Shown here piece after piece: positions 16,229 to 24,334 of a stretch of DNA of 47,367 bases. The stretch's first letter is position 1, and every line of letters begins with the position of its first letter. Origin of the DNA: Bacteroidia bacterium (GTDB lineage: Bacteria > Bacteroidota > Bacteroidia > Bacteroidales > Paludibacteraceae); NCBI GenBank assembly GCA_021152555.1, contig JAGKVE010000010.1, positions 1 through 47,367 of the forward strand, in the 5' to 3' direction. The notes beneath the pieces are model-generated. The model searched no databases. It was not told the origin of the DNA and worked only from the letters and a program-made list of their open reading frames with translations. The translations under genes were made by a program, and so were the position numbers.

Positions 16229-16651
16229 ATGGACAAGCAACAAAAACGTGATTATTTATACATGCGCATGGCGCGCACATGGTCAGAGAACAGTTATTGT
16301 GTACGCCGCAAAGTAGGTGCGCTGTTAGTCAAAGACCAGATGATTATTTCAGACGGTTACAATGGTACTCCGTCCGGTTTTGAGAACATATGCGAGGACG
16401 ATAACAACGTTAGCAAGCCCTATGTGCTCCACGCGGAAGCGAACGCGCTGACCAAAGTAGCACGGTCCAACAACAGTTCCGACGGTGCGACGTTATATGT
16501 AACGGCTTCTCCATGCTTGGAGTGCTCAAAATTGATTATCCAGTCGGGCATTAAGCGCGTGGTATATGGCGAGGAATATCGCCTGATGGACGGCGTGGAA
16601 CTGCTCAAACGAGCGGGCATTGAAGTAGAGTTTTTGGGGGTGGAGAATTGA
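16229..16651 (+). CDS. dCMP/cytidine deaminase family zinc enzyme
   Basis: The 140-aa enzyme has the deoxycytidylate deaminase signature: zinc ligand and proton shuttle in HAEANAL (about 70-76) and two cysteine ligands in TASPCLECSKLI (about 93-104). It should convert dCMP to dUMP for dTTP synthesis. It begins one base after the nucleotidase stop. Its stop codon TGA lies inside an AATTGAG repeat unit (GAGAATTGAGAATGG), so the C-terminal residues VEN are partly repeat-derived. Confidence 0.92.
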   Translation: MDKQQKRDYLYMRMARTWSENSYCVRRKVGALLVKDQMIISDGYNGTPSGFENICEDDNNVSKPYVLHAEANALTKVARSNNSSDGATLYVTASPCLECSKLIIQSGIKRVVYGEEYRLMDGVELLKRAGIEVEFLGVEN

Positions 16652-16655
16652 GAAT
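16642..16655 (+). repeat. Short AATTGAG repeat at the dCMP deaminase-S41 protease junction
   Basis: GGAGAATTGAGAAT contains two units. It supplies the TGA stop of the deaminase (16649-16651) and a TTG just before the protease start. Confidence 0.7.
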
Positions 16656-18291
16656 GGAACGTATGAAAAAGTATATTTTACCTACTCTAACCGTTATAGG
16701 AGTAGCCTTGGGTATTTTTATCGGTGCGTCCTTGAGTCAGAAAGCTGCAGCGCAACGAATTATTTATCAAAACGGCAGTTGGCACTTGGAGCAATCAAAG
16801 GTCGATAGGATGCTGCAGTTGATGGAGAGCGCGTATGTTGACAGTATCAATGTTGACAGTATCACTGACGAGGTGATGAGCGAATTGGTGCAGAAATTAG
16901 ACCCCCACTCCGCGTATATTCCGAAAGAAGACTTGGAAATGGTCAATTCGGAGTTGGCGGGTTCATTCTCGGGTATCGGGGTGCAGTTCACTATCCAGCA
17001 GGATACTGTGCGCATAGTGGCCGTTATTGCCGGTGGTCCGAGTGAAGGTGTCGGTGTGTTAGCCGGAGACAAACTGATAACAGTAGACGACAGTCTGTTT
17101 GTAGGAAAAAAGATCAACAACGAGAAGGTAATGCGTACGCTCCGCGGCGAGAAAGGCACACAAGTCAAACTCGGTATTATGCGTGCCGGTTCGCCGGATA
17201 TGCTTTATTATAATGTCACGAGAGGCGATATACCTGTGACAAGTGTTGATGCGAAGTTCATCGTAGAGCCGAACAACGAAAGCCAAAAGTCAAAAGAGAA
17301 AATTGGTTTTGTCCGCGTGAACAAGTTTGGCGCGACTACTTACCGCGAGTTTCTCGCAGCCATGGCGGAATTGGCATCGAAAGGTGCAAGCAGTTTTATA
17401 GTTGACTTGCGTGAGAACAGCGGTGGTTATATGGACCAATCAATACGTATGGCCAATGAGTTCCTTAACCGCGGCGAGATGATTGTCTATTCAGAAGGGC
17501 GTGCATACCCCCGTTATGAAGCAAAAGCGGACGGAGGCGGACGCTTCAAGAATGTTCCATTAGTAGTGTTGATTGATGATTTCTCCGCTTCAGCAAGTGA
17601 GATTTTCGCAGGTGCGATGCAGGACAATGACCGCGCACAGATTATCGGCCGAAGGTCTTTTGGCAAGGGATTAGTACAACAACAAATGCCGTTTGACGAC
17701 GGGAGTGCCATACGTCTGACTGTTGCGCGTTATTATACGCCAAGCGGGCGTTGTATCCAAAAACCTTACACTCTTGGCGACCAAGAAGATTACCAGAAAG
17801 AACTGATAGAGCGTTTTGACCATGGTGAGTTCTATTCCGCGGACAGCGTACATTTCGCAGATACAACGACCTACCGCACTAAGAAAGGTCGCATTGTACA
17901 TGGCGGCGGCGGTATCATGCCGGATGTTTTTGTAGGGCGTGACACAACGCTTAATACACCTTGGTACAACCGATGTGTGAACCTCGCATACACATATCAG
18001 TTCGCGTATCAATATACAGACCAGCACCGCAAAGAAATGGCACAATATAAAGACTGGCAGAGTTTGGAGCGATATCTGCTCAAACAGAATATATTGCGTG
18101 AGTTTGTTACGTTTGCCAAAGAGAAGGGCGTAGAGCCGAACGAGAGTGAAATTGCAAAGTCCAAACCGCTCATGGTTCGCTTGCTGAACGCATATATTGT
18201 ACGCAATATGCTTGGCGACGAAGGTTTCTTCCCTCTGTTCGAGCGCGACGATGAGATTACGAAGAAAGCGGTGGAACTGCTTTCCAAATGA
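16654..18291 (+). CDS. S41 family C-terminal processing peptidase
   Basis: About 545 aa from ATG 16654 (MERMKKYILPT); ATG 16663 is equally possible. A membrane anchor or signal (ILPTLTVIGVALGIFIGASL) is followed by a tail-protease N-terminal domain, a PDZ domain (about 95-170, FSGIGVQFTI and AVIAGGPSEGVGVLAGDKLI) and the S41 catalytic domain with IDDFSASASEIFAGAMQDN (Ser) and RSFGKGLVQQQ (Lys), the Ser/Lys dyad. It cleaves proteins from the C-terminus in the periplasm. Residues about 210-215 (SQKSKEK) derive from a 7-bp repeat, AAAAGTC, and look inserted between the PDZ and catalytic parts. Confidence 0.93.
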   Translation: MERMKKYILPTLTVIGVALGIFIGASLSQKAAAQRIIYQNGSWHLEQSKVDRMLQLMESAYVDSINVDSITDEVMSELVQKLDPHSAYIPKEDLEMVNSELAGSFSGIGVQFTIQQDTVRIVAVIAGGPSEGVGVLAGDKLITVDDSLFVGKKINNEKVMRTLRGEKGTQVKLGIMRAGSPDMLYYNVTRGDIPVTSVDAKFIVEPNNESQKSKEKIGFVRVNKFGATTYREFLAAMAELASKGASSFIVDLRENSGGYMDQSIRMANEFLNRGEMIVYSEGRAYPRYEAKADGGGRFKNVPLVVLIDDFSASASEIFAGAMQDNDRAQIIGRRSFGKGLVQQQMPFDDGSAIRLTVARYYTPSGRCIQKPYTLGDQEDYQKELIERFDHGEFYSADSVHFADTTTYRTKKGRIVHGGGGIMPDVFVGRDTTLNTPWYNRCVNLAYTYQFAYQYTDQHRKEMAQYKDWQSLERYLLKQNILREFVTFAKEKGVEPNESEIAKSKPLMVRLLNAYIVRNMLGDEGFFPLFERDDEITKKAVELLSK

Positions 18292-18314
18292 CGAATTAAC
18301 GGAATGATATAGCA

Positions 18315-18342
18315 CAAAGGCCCGCCGGATGGCGGGCCTTTG
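18315..18342. terminator. Strong bidirectional terminator
   Basis: A perfect 12-bp stem, CAAAGGCCCGCC and GGCGGGCCTTTG, with loop GGAT lies between the convergent S41 protease and pepD genes. Confidence 0.85.
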
Positions 18343-18347
18343 TAGTA

Positions 18348-19817
18348 TCAGAGCGCTTTGAGGGCGGCTTGCACGAAGCGGTAGAACTTCTGTACCGTAG
18401 CGATGTTCACTCTCTCGTCCGGGCTATGAGGATGCTCAATAGTAGGTCCGAAAGAAATCATCTCCATCCCGTCGTACTTGCTCCCGATGATACCACATTC
18501 CAGCCCGGCATGAATGATAATTACGCGCGGTTCTGCACCAAACTCCTTGCTATAGGTCTCTTTCATTGTTTTGAGCAGCGCACTTTGGAGGTTTGGTTTC
18601 CATCCTGGGTACGCTCCGCTGAGTACAACATCAGCTCCTGCGAGCGAGAAAGCGGACTGGATAACCGATGCCAATTCGTCTTTGCGGCTCTCTACACTTG
18701 ATCGTGTGAGACAACAAACTTCAACCACATGTACCATTTGGTTATTTACCATTTTCTCCTTTGTAGATATCATCGCCAGATTATTTGACGTCTCTACGAT
18801 GTCCGGTGCTTCAGGTATGCAGCGATAGACGCCATGCGGACAGAGAGTGATAGCGTGGATGAGGAAATCCTGCACATCTTCAGGCATTTCCGTCTTCGGG
18901 CACTCCACTTCCCGGGCAGTGAAATGCAGGTCAGTTTCTACGCCATCGTACTCGCTCAGGAAGAGGTCTTCAAAGCGGTCAACGAGGTCTTGCACATCCT
19001 GATAACATTCTTCGGGAATAGTAATGACCGCAGCCGCTTCACGCGGAATAGCGTTTCGTAGACTTCCCCCCTCAACGCATGCGAGACGCGCCTCATAGTT
19101 AGAGACCGCCTCTTTGAGGAAGCGGAAGAGCAGTTTGACGGCATTGGCACGCTGGAGATGGATATCGCATCCTGAGTGCCCGCCTTTACAGCCTTTTACC
19201 TCAACGCACAATGCGATATCGCCCTGTTCTGTCTCAACCGGCTGATATTCAAAGTTTGCAGTTACGTCCACCCCTCCTGCACATCCGACATACAATTCTC
19301 CCTCCGTCTCGGAGTCGAGGTTGAGAAGATATTTACCTTTGAGCCATCCCGGTTTAAGGTCGTTAGCGCCATACATACCGGTCTCTTCATCAACAGTAAA
19401 GAAGGCTTCCAAGGGCGGGTGAACTGCCTCTTTATCAGCAAGGATAGCCATAGCCGTCGCGACACCTATTCCGTTGTCTGCTCCGAGCGTAGTGCCATCA
19501 GCGGTCACCCATTCTCCATTGGGTTCCACATACGCCTGGATAGCGTCTTTCTCAAAGTCAAACATCTTGTCGCTATTCTTTTGAGGCACCATATCCATGT
19601 GTCCTTGCAGGATAACCCCCGGATGGTTCTCCATGCCCGGCGAAGCGGGCTTACGGATAAGAACATTACCTATTTCATCCTGGAGTGTCTCAAGACCAAG
19701 ACTCTTGCCATAGCTGACGAGGAAGTCGGCTATTTCTTTGCGTTTACCGCTTGGACGGGGGATTTGTGTAAGACTGTAGAAAGCGTTCCACAAGCCCTTA
19801 GGTTCTAAATTTTTCAT
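18348..19817 (-). CDS. pepD: Aminoacyl-histidine dipeptidase PepD, M20 family
   Basis: This 489-aa cytosolic dipeptidase hydrolyses Xaa-His and other dipeptides. M20 metal and catalytic motifs are visible: LQGHMDMVPQ (about 88-97), TTLGADNGIGVA (metal-bridging Asp), VDEETGMYGA (catalytic Glu pair) and, near the C-terminus, IIHAGLECGIIG and SFGPTIEHPHSPDERV (His ligand). Length is typical. No promoter box is obvious in its 116-bp upstream spacer, most of which is repeat, so it could be transcribed with ansA. Both genes act in amino-acid catabolism. Confidence 0.96.
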   Translation of the reverse strand: MKNLEPKGLWNAFYSLTQIPRPSGKRKEIADFLVSYGKSLGLETLQDEIGNVLIRKPASPGMENHPGVILQGHMDMVPQKNSDKMFDFEKDAIQAYVEPNGEWVTADGTTLGADNGIGVATAMAILADKEAVHPPLEAFFTVDEETGMYGANDLKPGWLKGKYLLNLDSETEGELYVGCAGGVDVTANFEYQPVETEQGDIALCVEVKGCKGGHSGCDIHLQRANAVKLLFRFLKEAVSNYEARLACVEGGSLRNAIPREAAAVITIPEECYQDVQDLVDRFEDLFLSEYDGVETDLHFTAREVECPKTEMPEDVQDFLIHAITLCPHGVYRCIPEAPDIVETSNNLAMISTKEKMVNNQMVHVVEVCCLTRSSVESRKDELASVIQSAFSLAGADVVLSGAYPGWKPNLQSALLKTMKETYSKEFGAEPRVIIIHAGLECGIIGSKYDGMEMISFGPTIEHPHSPDERVNIATVQKFYRFVQAALKAL

Positions 19818-19848
19818 AATATATCTATTTATTTAAACAATGCTTTCT

Positions 19849-19935
19849 TCTTTGAGCGAAGCGCTCTTTCGACTTTGAGCGAAGCGGTCTTTCGACTTTC
19901 TACTTTGAGCGAAGCGGTCTTTCTACTTTCGACTT
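19849..19935. repeat. Composite repeat in the ansA-pepD spacer
   Basis: TTTCGAC/TTTCTAC heptamers alternate with the module TTTGAGCGAAGCGGTC (three copies). It starts at the ansA stop codon TAA and is related to the arrays at 21041, 26710, 27135 and inside dxs. Confidence 0.85.
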
Positions 19936-20956
19936 AATCAACGGTCATTTCTCCGCATAGTTCTTTGCCGAGCAGTTCACGTGCGTTCTCGGGTTTTTCT
20001 CCAAGTAGTAGCATCATCTTGGTAAGCAGCGCCTCTGTAGTTATATCATATCCGGAAAGCACTCCGGCTTTCATGAGGTTGAGCGAAACGGCATATAATC
20101 CCATTTCTACGGACCCTATGTTACACTGCGTTTTGTTGACGATGATGATGCCCTTGTCGACGGCGTTTTTGAGTTCTTTATAGAGCCATTTATCGGAAGG
20201 TGCATTGCCGGCTCCGAAGGTCTCGAGCACCACCCCTTTCAGTCCGCGTGTACGGAGTACGGCTTTGACGACGGCAGGCTGTATACCGGGAAAGAGTTTG
20301 AGAACCGCGACATTAGTATCAAAAACCGTATGAAGCGTAAGCGGTGCTTTCGGGTCCGAGTAATGTATCAGATGGGGCTGGTAAATGATATGCACTCCGG
20401 CCTTTGCCAAGGGAGGATAATTATAACTATTGAACGCAGAGAAATGCTCCGCGTTACGCTTTGTCGTACGGTTGGCGCGGAAGAGTTGTGACTCAAAATA
20501 GATAGTCACTTCGGGGACGATGGCATTTCCGTCTTCATCTTTGGCAGCTGCTATCTCAATAGCCGTTAAGAGGTTTTCCTTAGCATCGGAACGCAGCACC
20601 CCTACGGGCAGTTGGCTACCGGTAAAAACGACGGGCTTTCCAAGATTCTCCAACATGAATGAGAGTGCGGATGCGGAATAGGACATTGTGTCCGTGCCAT
20701 GCAGGATGACGAAACCATCATACTCATCATAATGTGCTGCGACCATCTGCGCCATTCGGTTCCAACTGATTGGGCCTATATCGGACGAGTCGATAAGGGG
20801 AGTGAATGCCTGTATATCCACGTCAATGGACGTCTCAAAGAGCTCCGGGAGGTAGGCTTTGAATGTTTCCATATCTGCGGGCACGAGCGCATTAGAACGT
20901 TTGTCGCGCACCATGGTGATAGTTCCGCCGGTTGATATCAAGAGTACTTTGCTCAT
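19934..20956 (-). CDS. ansA: L-asparaginase, type I
   Basis: From ATG 20956 the product is 340 aa (MSKVLLISTGGTITM); the frame is open to 21034 but a promoter box lies within that extension. Catalytic regions of the family are present: STGGTIT (first Thr), HGTDTMSYSA (second Thr-Asp) and, later, VVFTGSQLPVG with RSDAKENLLTAI. There is no signal peptide, so it is a cytoplasmic type I enzyme hydrolysing asparagine to aspartate and ammonia. Length is normal for type I. It precedes pepD in the same direction, separated by a repeat spacer. Confidence 0.95.
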   Translation of the reverse strand: MSKVLLISTGGTITMVRDKRSNALVPADMETFKAYLPELFETSIDVDIQAFTPLIDSSDIGPISWNRMAQMVAAHYDEYDGFVILHGTDTMSYSASALSFMLENLGKPVVFTGSQLPVGVLRSDAKENLLTAIEIAAAKDEDGNAIVPEVTIYFESQLFRANRTTKRNAEHFSAFNSYNYPPLAKAGVHIIYQPHLIHYSDPKAPLTLHTVFDTNVAVLKLFPGIQPAVVKAVLRTRGLKGVVLETFGAGNAPSDKWLYKELKNAVDKGIIIVNKTQCNIGSVEMGLYAVSLNLMKAGVLSGYDITTEALLTKMMLLLGEKPENARELLGKELCGEMTVD

Positions 20957-20991
20957 TTTGTGAAAGATGAATGGCGTCTCTAATTTGCGTG

Positions 20992-20999
20992 CAAAGATA
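20992..20999 (-). promoter_or_regulatory. -7 box TATCTTTG for ansA
   Basis: Minus strand CACTATCTTTGCACGC fits TAnnTTTG and lies 36 bp upstream of the chosen ATG. Confidence 0.6.
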
Positions 21000-21040
21000 G
21001 TGTTTTTTTTTGATATATGCAAGAAAATTGCCAAATAATT

Positions 21041-21219
21041 CTACTTTGTCTTTCATCATTTCATCATTTCATCATTCCATCATTTCATCAATCCATCATT
21101 CCTCTGGTCTTTCGACTTTCGACTTTCTACTTTCGACTTTCATCAATCCATCATTCCATCATTTAAAATCATCATTCCATCATTTAGCTCGCTCTGCGAG
21201 CGGATCAATCCATCATTCC
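21041..21219. repeat. ATCATTTC/ATCCATCATTCC octamer array with embedded heptamers and a hairpin
   Basis: Tandem octamers (ATCATTTC, ATCATTCC, ATCAATCC) are interrupted by TTTCGAC/TTTCTAC heptamers (21108-21140) and by a hairpin GCTCG-CTCTG-CGAGC (21187-21201) followed by GGATC. There are no unique spacers of CRISPR type and no open gene. Confidence 0.85.
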
Positions 21220-21315
21220 TCATGCCGCCGCCCCTCCGTTTAGCCGTCAATACCGTTCGCATCTCGTTCGCATTACGGACATCTGCGTCCCGTCCTTTTT
21301 TCGTATGTCCATTCC

Positions 21316-21368
21316 CCGGCATTGAATGCCGGCCTTCATTTCGTCCATTGTGCCGGATGTCATCCGGC
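21316..21368. repeat. Two perfect short palindromes
   Basis: CCGGCATT-G-AATGCCGG (21316-21332) and GCCGGATG-T-CATCCGGC (21352-21368) both have 8-bp stems and single-base centres. They resemble the hairpin modules found in the other repeats. Confidence 0.7.
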
Positions 21369-21373
21369 TGCTT

Positions 21374-21487
21374 AGGGTGACGGGGTGACAGGGTGACGCC
21401 CTCGTTTATAATTCACACACACACGCGTGGGTGTGTATAGTTTTAGGAAAAGGGTGTCACCCCGTCACCCGTCACCCTGTCACACCC
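21374..21487. repeat. Long inverted repeat built from GGGTGAC heptamers
   Basis: The left arm (21374-21397) repeats GGGTGAC; the right arm (21456-21487) repeats the complement GTCACCC. Between them is a near-perfect inner hairpin (ACACACAC-GCGT-GGGTGTGT, about 21417-21436). It lies some 80 bp beyond the end of the type III res gene. It could be a cruciform or RNA structure acting as terminator or recombination site. Confidence 0.75.
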
Positions 21488-21565
21488 GACCCTCTATATT
21501 CCTATTGGCGTTCACCTCTTCAAAGTTCTCTCCATCGGTTTGATCATCTTTTCGATGAAAGAGAT

Positions 21566-24328
21566 TTATTCAAATAAATCCGTGAAATTCTTCCAAACAG
21601 ATTTGTTAGTAGTATAATTGGTATAGTTCAACTCGTTATTAAACAACCACAAACCCTCTTGCATAATAACAATACCGCCGACATAAATATAGCGTTTTTG
21701 CTTATTGAAATTGAGGTTTGCGATCTTAGCTGCTAATACTTCTGCTTTGTCTTTCACCTCAGATTCCGATGCCGTAAATCCTCCTTTTGTATCAAAAATA
21801 CCCAACACATCTTTTCCTCTAAATTTGATAATCCAATCAGGATAGAAGATGCGTTCTTTATTGGTAGTGTGGTCTGTATAACGAATACCGTAAGCGTCTT
21901 TTCCTGTTCCATTTTTAAACCACCATTCAATATGTTGGGGGTTACTCTCAAGGAATTGAATAAACTTCACCTCATTCTCTCTGCCGGCATATTTCTCCAA
22001 TAAGCGGAAGGGTCTTACAATACTTAGCGTCGCAGGGAACTCCTTCATATCCTCGGTATAAGCGTATTGCGCCTTGATAGTAAAAACCTCTGCTTCCTGT
22101 TCTGCTATGCGCTCCATCTTGCGCTTAATTAGTTCATCGCGTTTTGGAATATATTCACGTAGGGCTTGCGCGATCACACGCTTAAAGACACTATTCTCCT
22201 TGCGGTCTGTATCTTTGAGGAACACCTTGTATTGGCTGATATAGGAATAACTCGGCAAGCCGATGGAGAACCACTGCCGCAAAGCCTCTTTGAGAGGCGC
22301 CCATGAACGGGCAATGTTACCTAATTTGGTATCATCTTCCGTCTGTTCCTGCAAAATCTCATAGCAGCGATAACTGAAGAGTTTCTCTACATCGTTATTC
22401 GAGACTTCGACCATCACATCGCGTCCGTATTCATTGTTGACATCCTCGTCATAATTACGGAAATGCGCGTCCGCCATAACGCTTCGCTCGTATCGCTCAT
22501 CGGGGTCTATTCCTTTGGATTTGAGCATCTGACGCTGCTCGTCGAGCGATGGGATGTTCTCTTCGGAAGAGCCGAAATAGCGGTTGAACGTACCTATAAA
22601 CGAAGATTGAAAATCACTTGCACGTCCCACATCGCCGTAGTCACCACGCGATTGAAAATCGGATTTGAGAATAGGATCCACTACTAAATCCTGATCACGC
22701 ACTCCGGCTACTCCGGCAGTCATTTGCGCTACTTGACGGATGATGGCCTGCATCGCAGCTTCTTTCTGCTCTTGGTGTTCTTCGGCGGCAAAGAGTGTCG
22801 GCACAACCGCCTCCACGGTCTGCTGTAAGTTTTGTTTCTCTGCTTCTATCCGTTCTACACGCTTGTGATAATCGTGCTCGGTATCGCGGATCTCCTGTAT
22901 CTTTTGCGCCGTTTCTTGTGCTTTTTGAATGACCTGCGGCATCACTTGCGTCACTTGTTTGGACACCTCATTGGGGTTTGACGAGGGAATGGTATCAAAA
23001 AGCGTACGCGCCACCTCTGTTCCAAAGTGCTCCAAAGCGGCGGAAGTCTGCTGCTCTACGCTCAGTTTGGAAATGGCAGTTTTTGGTCTGTTCTCCGTGC
23101 TGTCTTTGGGGTTTTGCACCTCATTTCGGCGGTAGTTGGTATAGAGATAACCCGTTTTGAGAGCAGGATGTCCGCTCAAGTCTGCTCCGGGAACCGCCAT
23201 GCGCAGAATGCGTCCGAGGGTCTGCGTGCGGAACGTATCGGACTTGACTTCGCGGTACATGACCAAAATATGTGCGCGCGGACAATCCCAACCTGTTCCG
23301 GCTGCGTATTTGAAGAGCATATATTCCACCGGATTATTGCCGTCGGAGATAAACTCGATGTTCTCTTTCTTGTTATCAAACCATTTGGCGATGTGATTTG
23401 CCGGCACACCTTTCTTGAGCAGATAATCGCTCACTATCTCCTCTTTGCGTTTGACACCTAAGTCTTTGGTTTTCTTATCGTCATCCGGCAACTGAATCAA
23501 TACCAGGGGATTGATGTCTTTTCCCACACGTTCCCATTCGGCTTTCAGTTCTGCGCGTTTCTCCATCGCCAAATCGAGCAGCAGATAATCATGGTCGATG
23601 TTCTCAAACACATTCAGATCTTCCTCGGTCTGCGAGATGATTTCTTCTTTGATCAAGCCCGCAGCCACCACATCTTGCCGCTCCACCTCTACAAACCCTG
23701 CGCGGTTGCGGCGTACATCGCTAATCGAAGGTTCTGAAGTCGGAGTAGCCGACACTTTGAGAATAATCTTCGGGTTCAACGGCTCAATAACGGTCTTGAT
23801 AGCAAGGTCGGTCACGTTCTTGTGGCTCTCGTCAATAATCATCACTATCTGCCGTCCTTCCGCGTGCGTGCGATCTACTATATCTTCGAAATAGAAGCCG
23901 GATTCTTTGTATAAGCGTTCATCTTCCGGACGACGAAGAACACGTTTGTCGGCTTTCTCGGTGGATAGTTTCTGCCAGTTCAAGAACAAGATGTCATTCC
24001 GTTTGAGCACACCTTGGTTGAAGTCCTGTACAGTCAGTAACTGGTTGCCGATATTCGGATGAAAATACTCAAAGAACTTCTCCTTGCTCTGCATCGCCAA
24101 ATCGTCCGAGAACGTGATCCACACAAACGCTACATCCTCATTCCAATCAGGCTGTGTGTGCAAGCCGTTGATGAAATTAGACACCATAAAGGTCTTGCCG
24201 CTTCCCGTCGGAGACTTAAACACGATCTCGTGCTTGAAGTCAGTATTCGCGTACCAAATAGCCTTGAACTGCGTCGTTAATTCTTCTACTGCGTTTTGCT
24301 GAAACGCAAGCATATTAAATTGAGCCAT
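21566..24328 (-). CDS. res: Type III restriction enzyme, Res subunit (helicase-endonuclease)
   Basis: The 920-aa protein has a superfamily 2 helicase core with Walker A SPTGSGKT (residues 39-46), Walker B/motif II IIDESH (165-169), motif III VSATPT and motif VI-like TLGRILRMA. Near the C-terminus is a PD-(D/E)xK-type nuclease candidate (YPDWIIKFRGKDVLGIFDTKGG; Asp, Asp and Lys about 850-875). With Mod it cuts DNA after ATP-dependent translocation between two head-to-head unmethylated sites. It begins 6 bp after the mod stop, the usual mod-res order. The frame is intact, so the system is probably active. Confidence 0.94.
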   Translation of the reverse strand: MAQFNMLAFQQNAVEELTTQFKAIWYANTDFKHEIVFKSPTGSGKTFMVSNFINGLHTQPDWNEDVAFVWITFSDDLAMQSKEKFFEYFHPNIGNQLLTVQDFNQGVLKRNDILFLNWQKLSTEKADKRVLRRPEDERLYKESGFYFEDIVDRTHAEGRQIVMIIDESHKNVTDLAIKTVIEPLNPKIILKVSATPTSEPSISDVRRNRAGFVEVERQDVVAAGLIKEEIISQTEEDLNVFENIDHDYLLLDLAMEKRAELKAEWERVGKDINPLVLIQLPDDDKKTKDLGVKRKEEIVSDYLLKKGVPANHIAKWFDNKKENIEFISDGNNPVEYMLFKYAAGTGWDCPRAHILVMYREVKSDTFRTQTLGRILRMAVPGADLSGHPALKTGYLYTNYRRNEVQNPKDSTENRPKTAISKLSVEQQTSAALEHFGTEVARTLFDTIPSSNPNEVSKQVTQVMPQVIQKAQETAQKIQEIRDTEHDYHKRVERIEAEKQNLQQTVEAVVPTLFAAEEHQEQKEAAMQAIIRQVAQMTAGVAGVRDQDLVVDPILKSDFQSRGDYGDVGRASDFQSSFIGTFNRYFGSSEENIPSLDEQRQMLKSKGIDPDERYERSVMADAHFRNYDEDVNNEYGRDVMVEVSNNDVEKLFSYRCYEILQEQTEDDTKLGNIARSWAPLKEALRQWFSIGLPSYSYISQYKVFLKDTDRKENSVFKRVIAQALREYIPKRDELIKRKMERIAEQEAEVFTIKAQYAYTEDMKEFPATLSIVRPFRLLEKYAGRENEVKFIQFLESNPQHIEWWFKNGTGKDAYGIRYTDHTTNKERIFYPDWIIKFRGKDVLGIFDTKGGFTASESEVKDKAEVLAAKIANLNFNKQKRYIYVGGIVIMQEGLWLFNNELNYTNYTTNKSVWKNFTDLFE

Positions 24329-24334
24329 AACGTA

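Noticed and set aside
21041..21219. CRISPR array
   Set aside because: The repeats are 7-8 bp and contiguous, with no unique spacers of 25-40 bp and no cas genes nearby.
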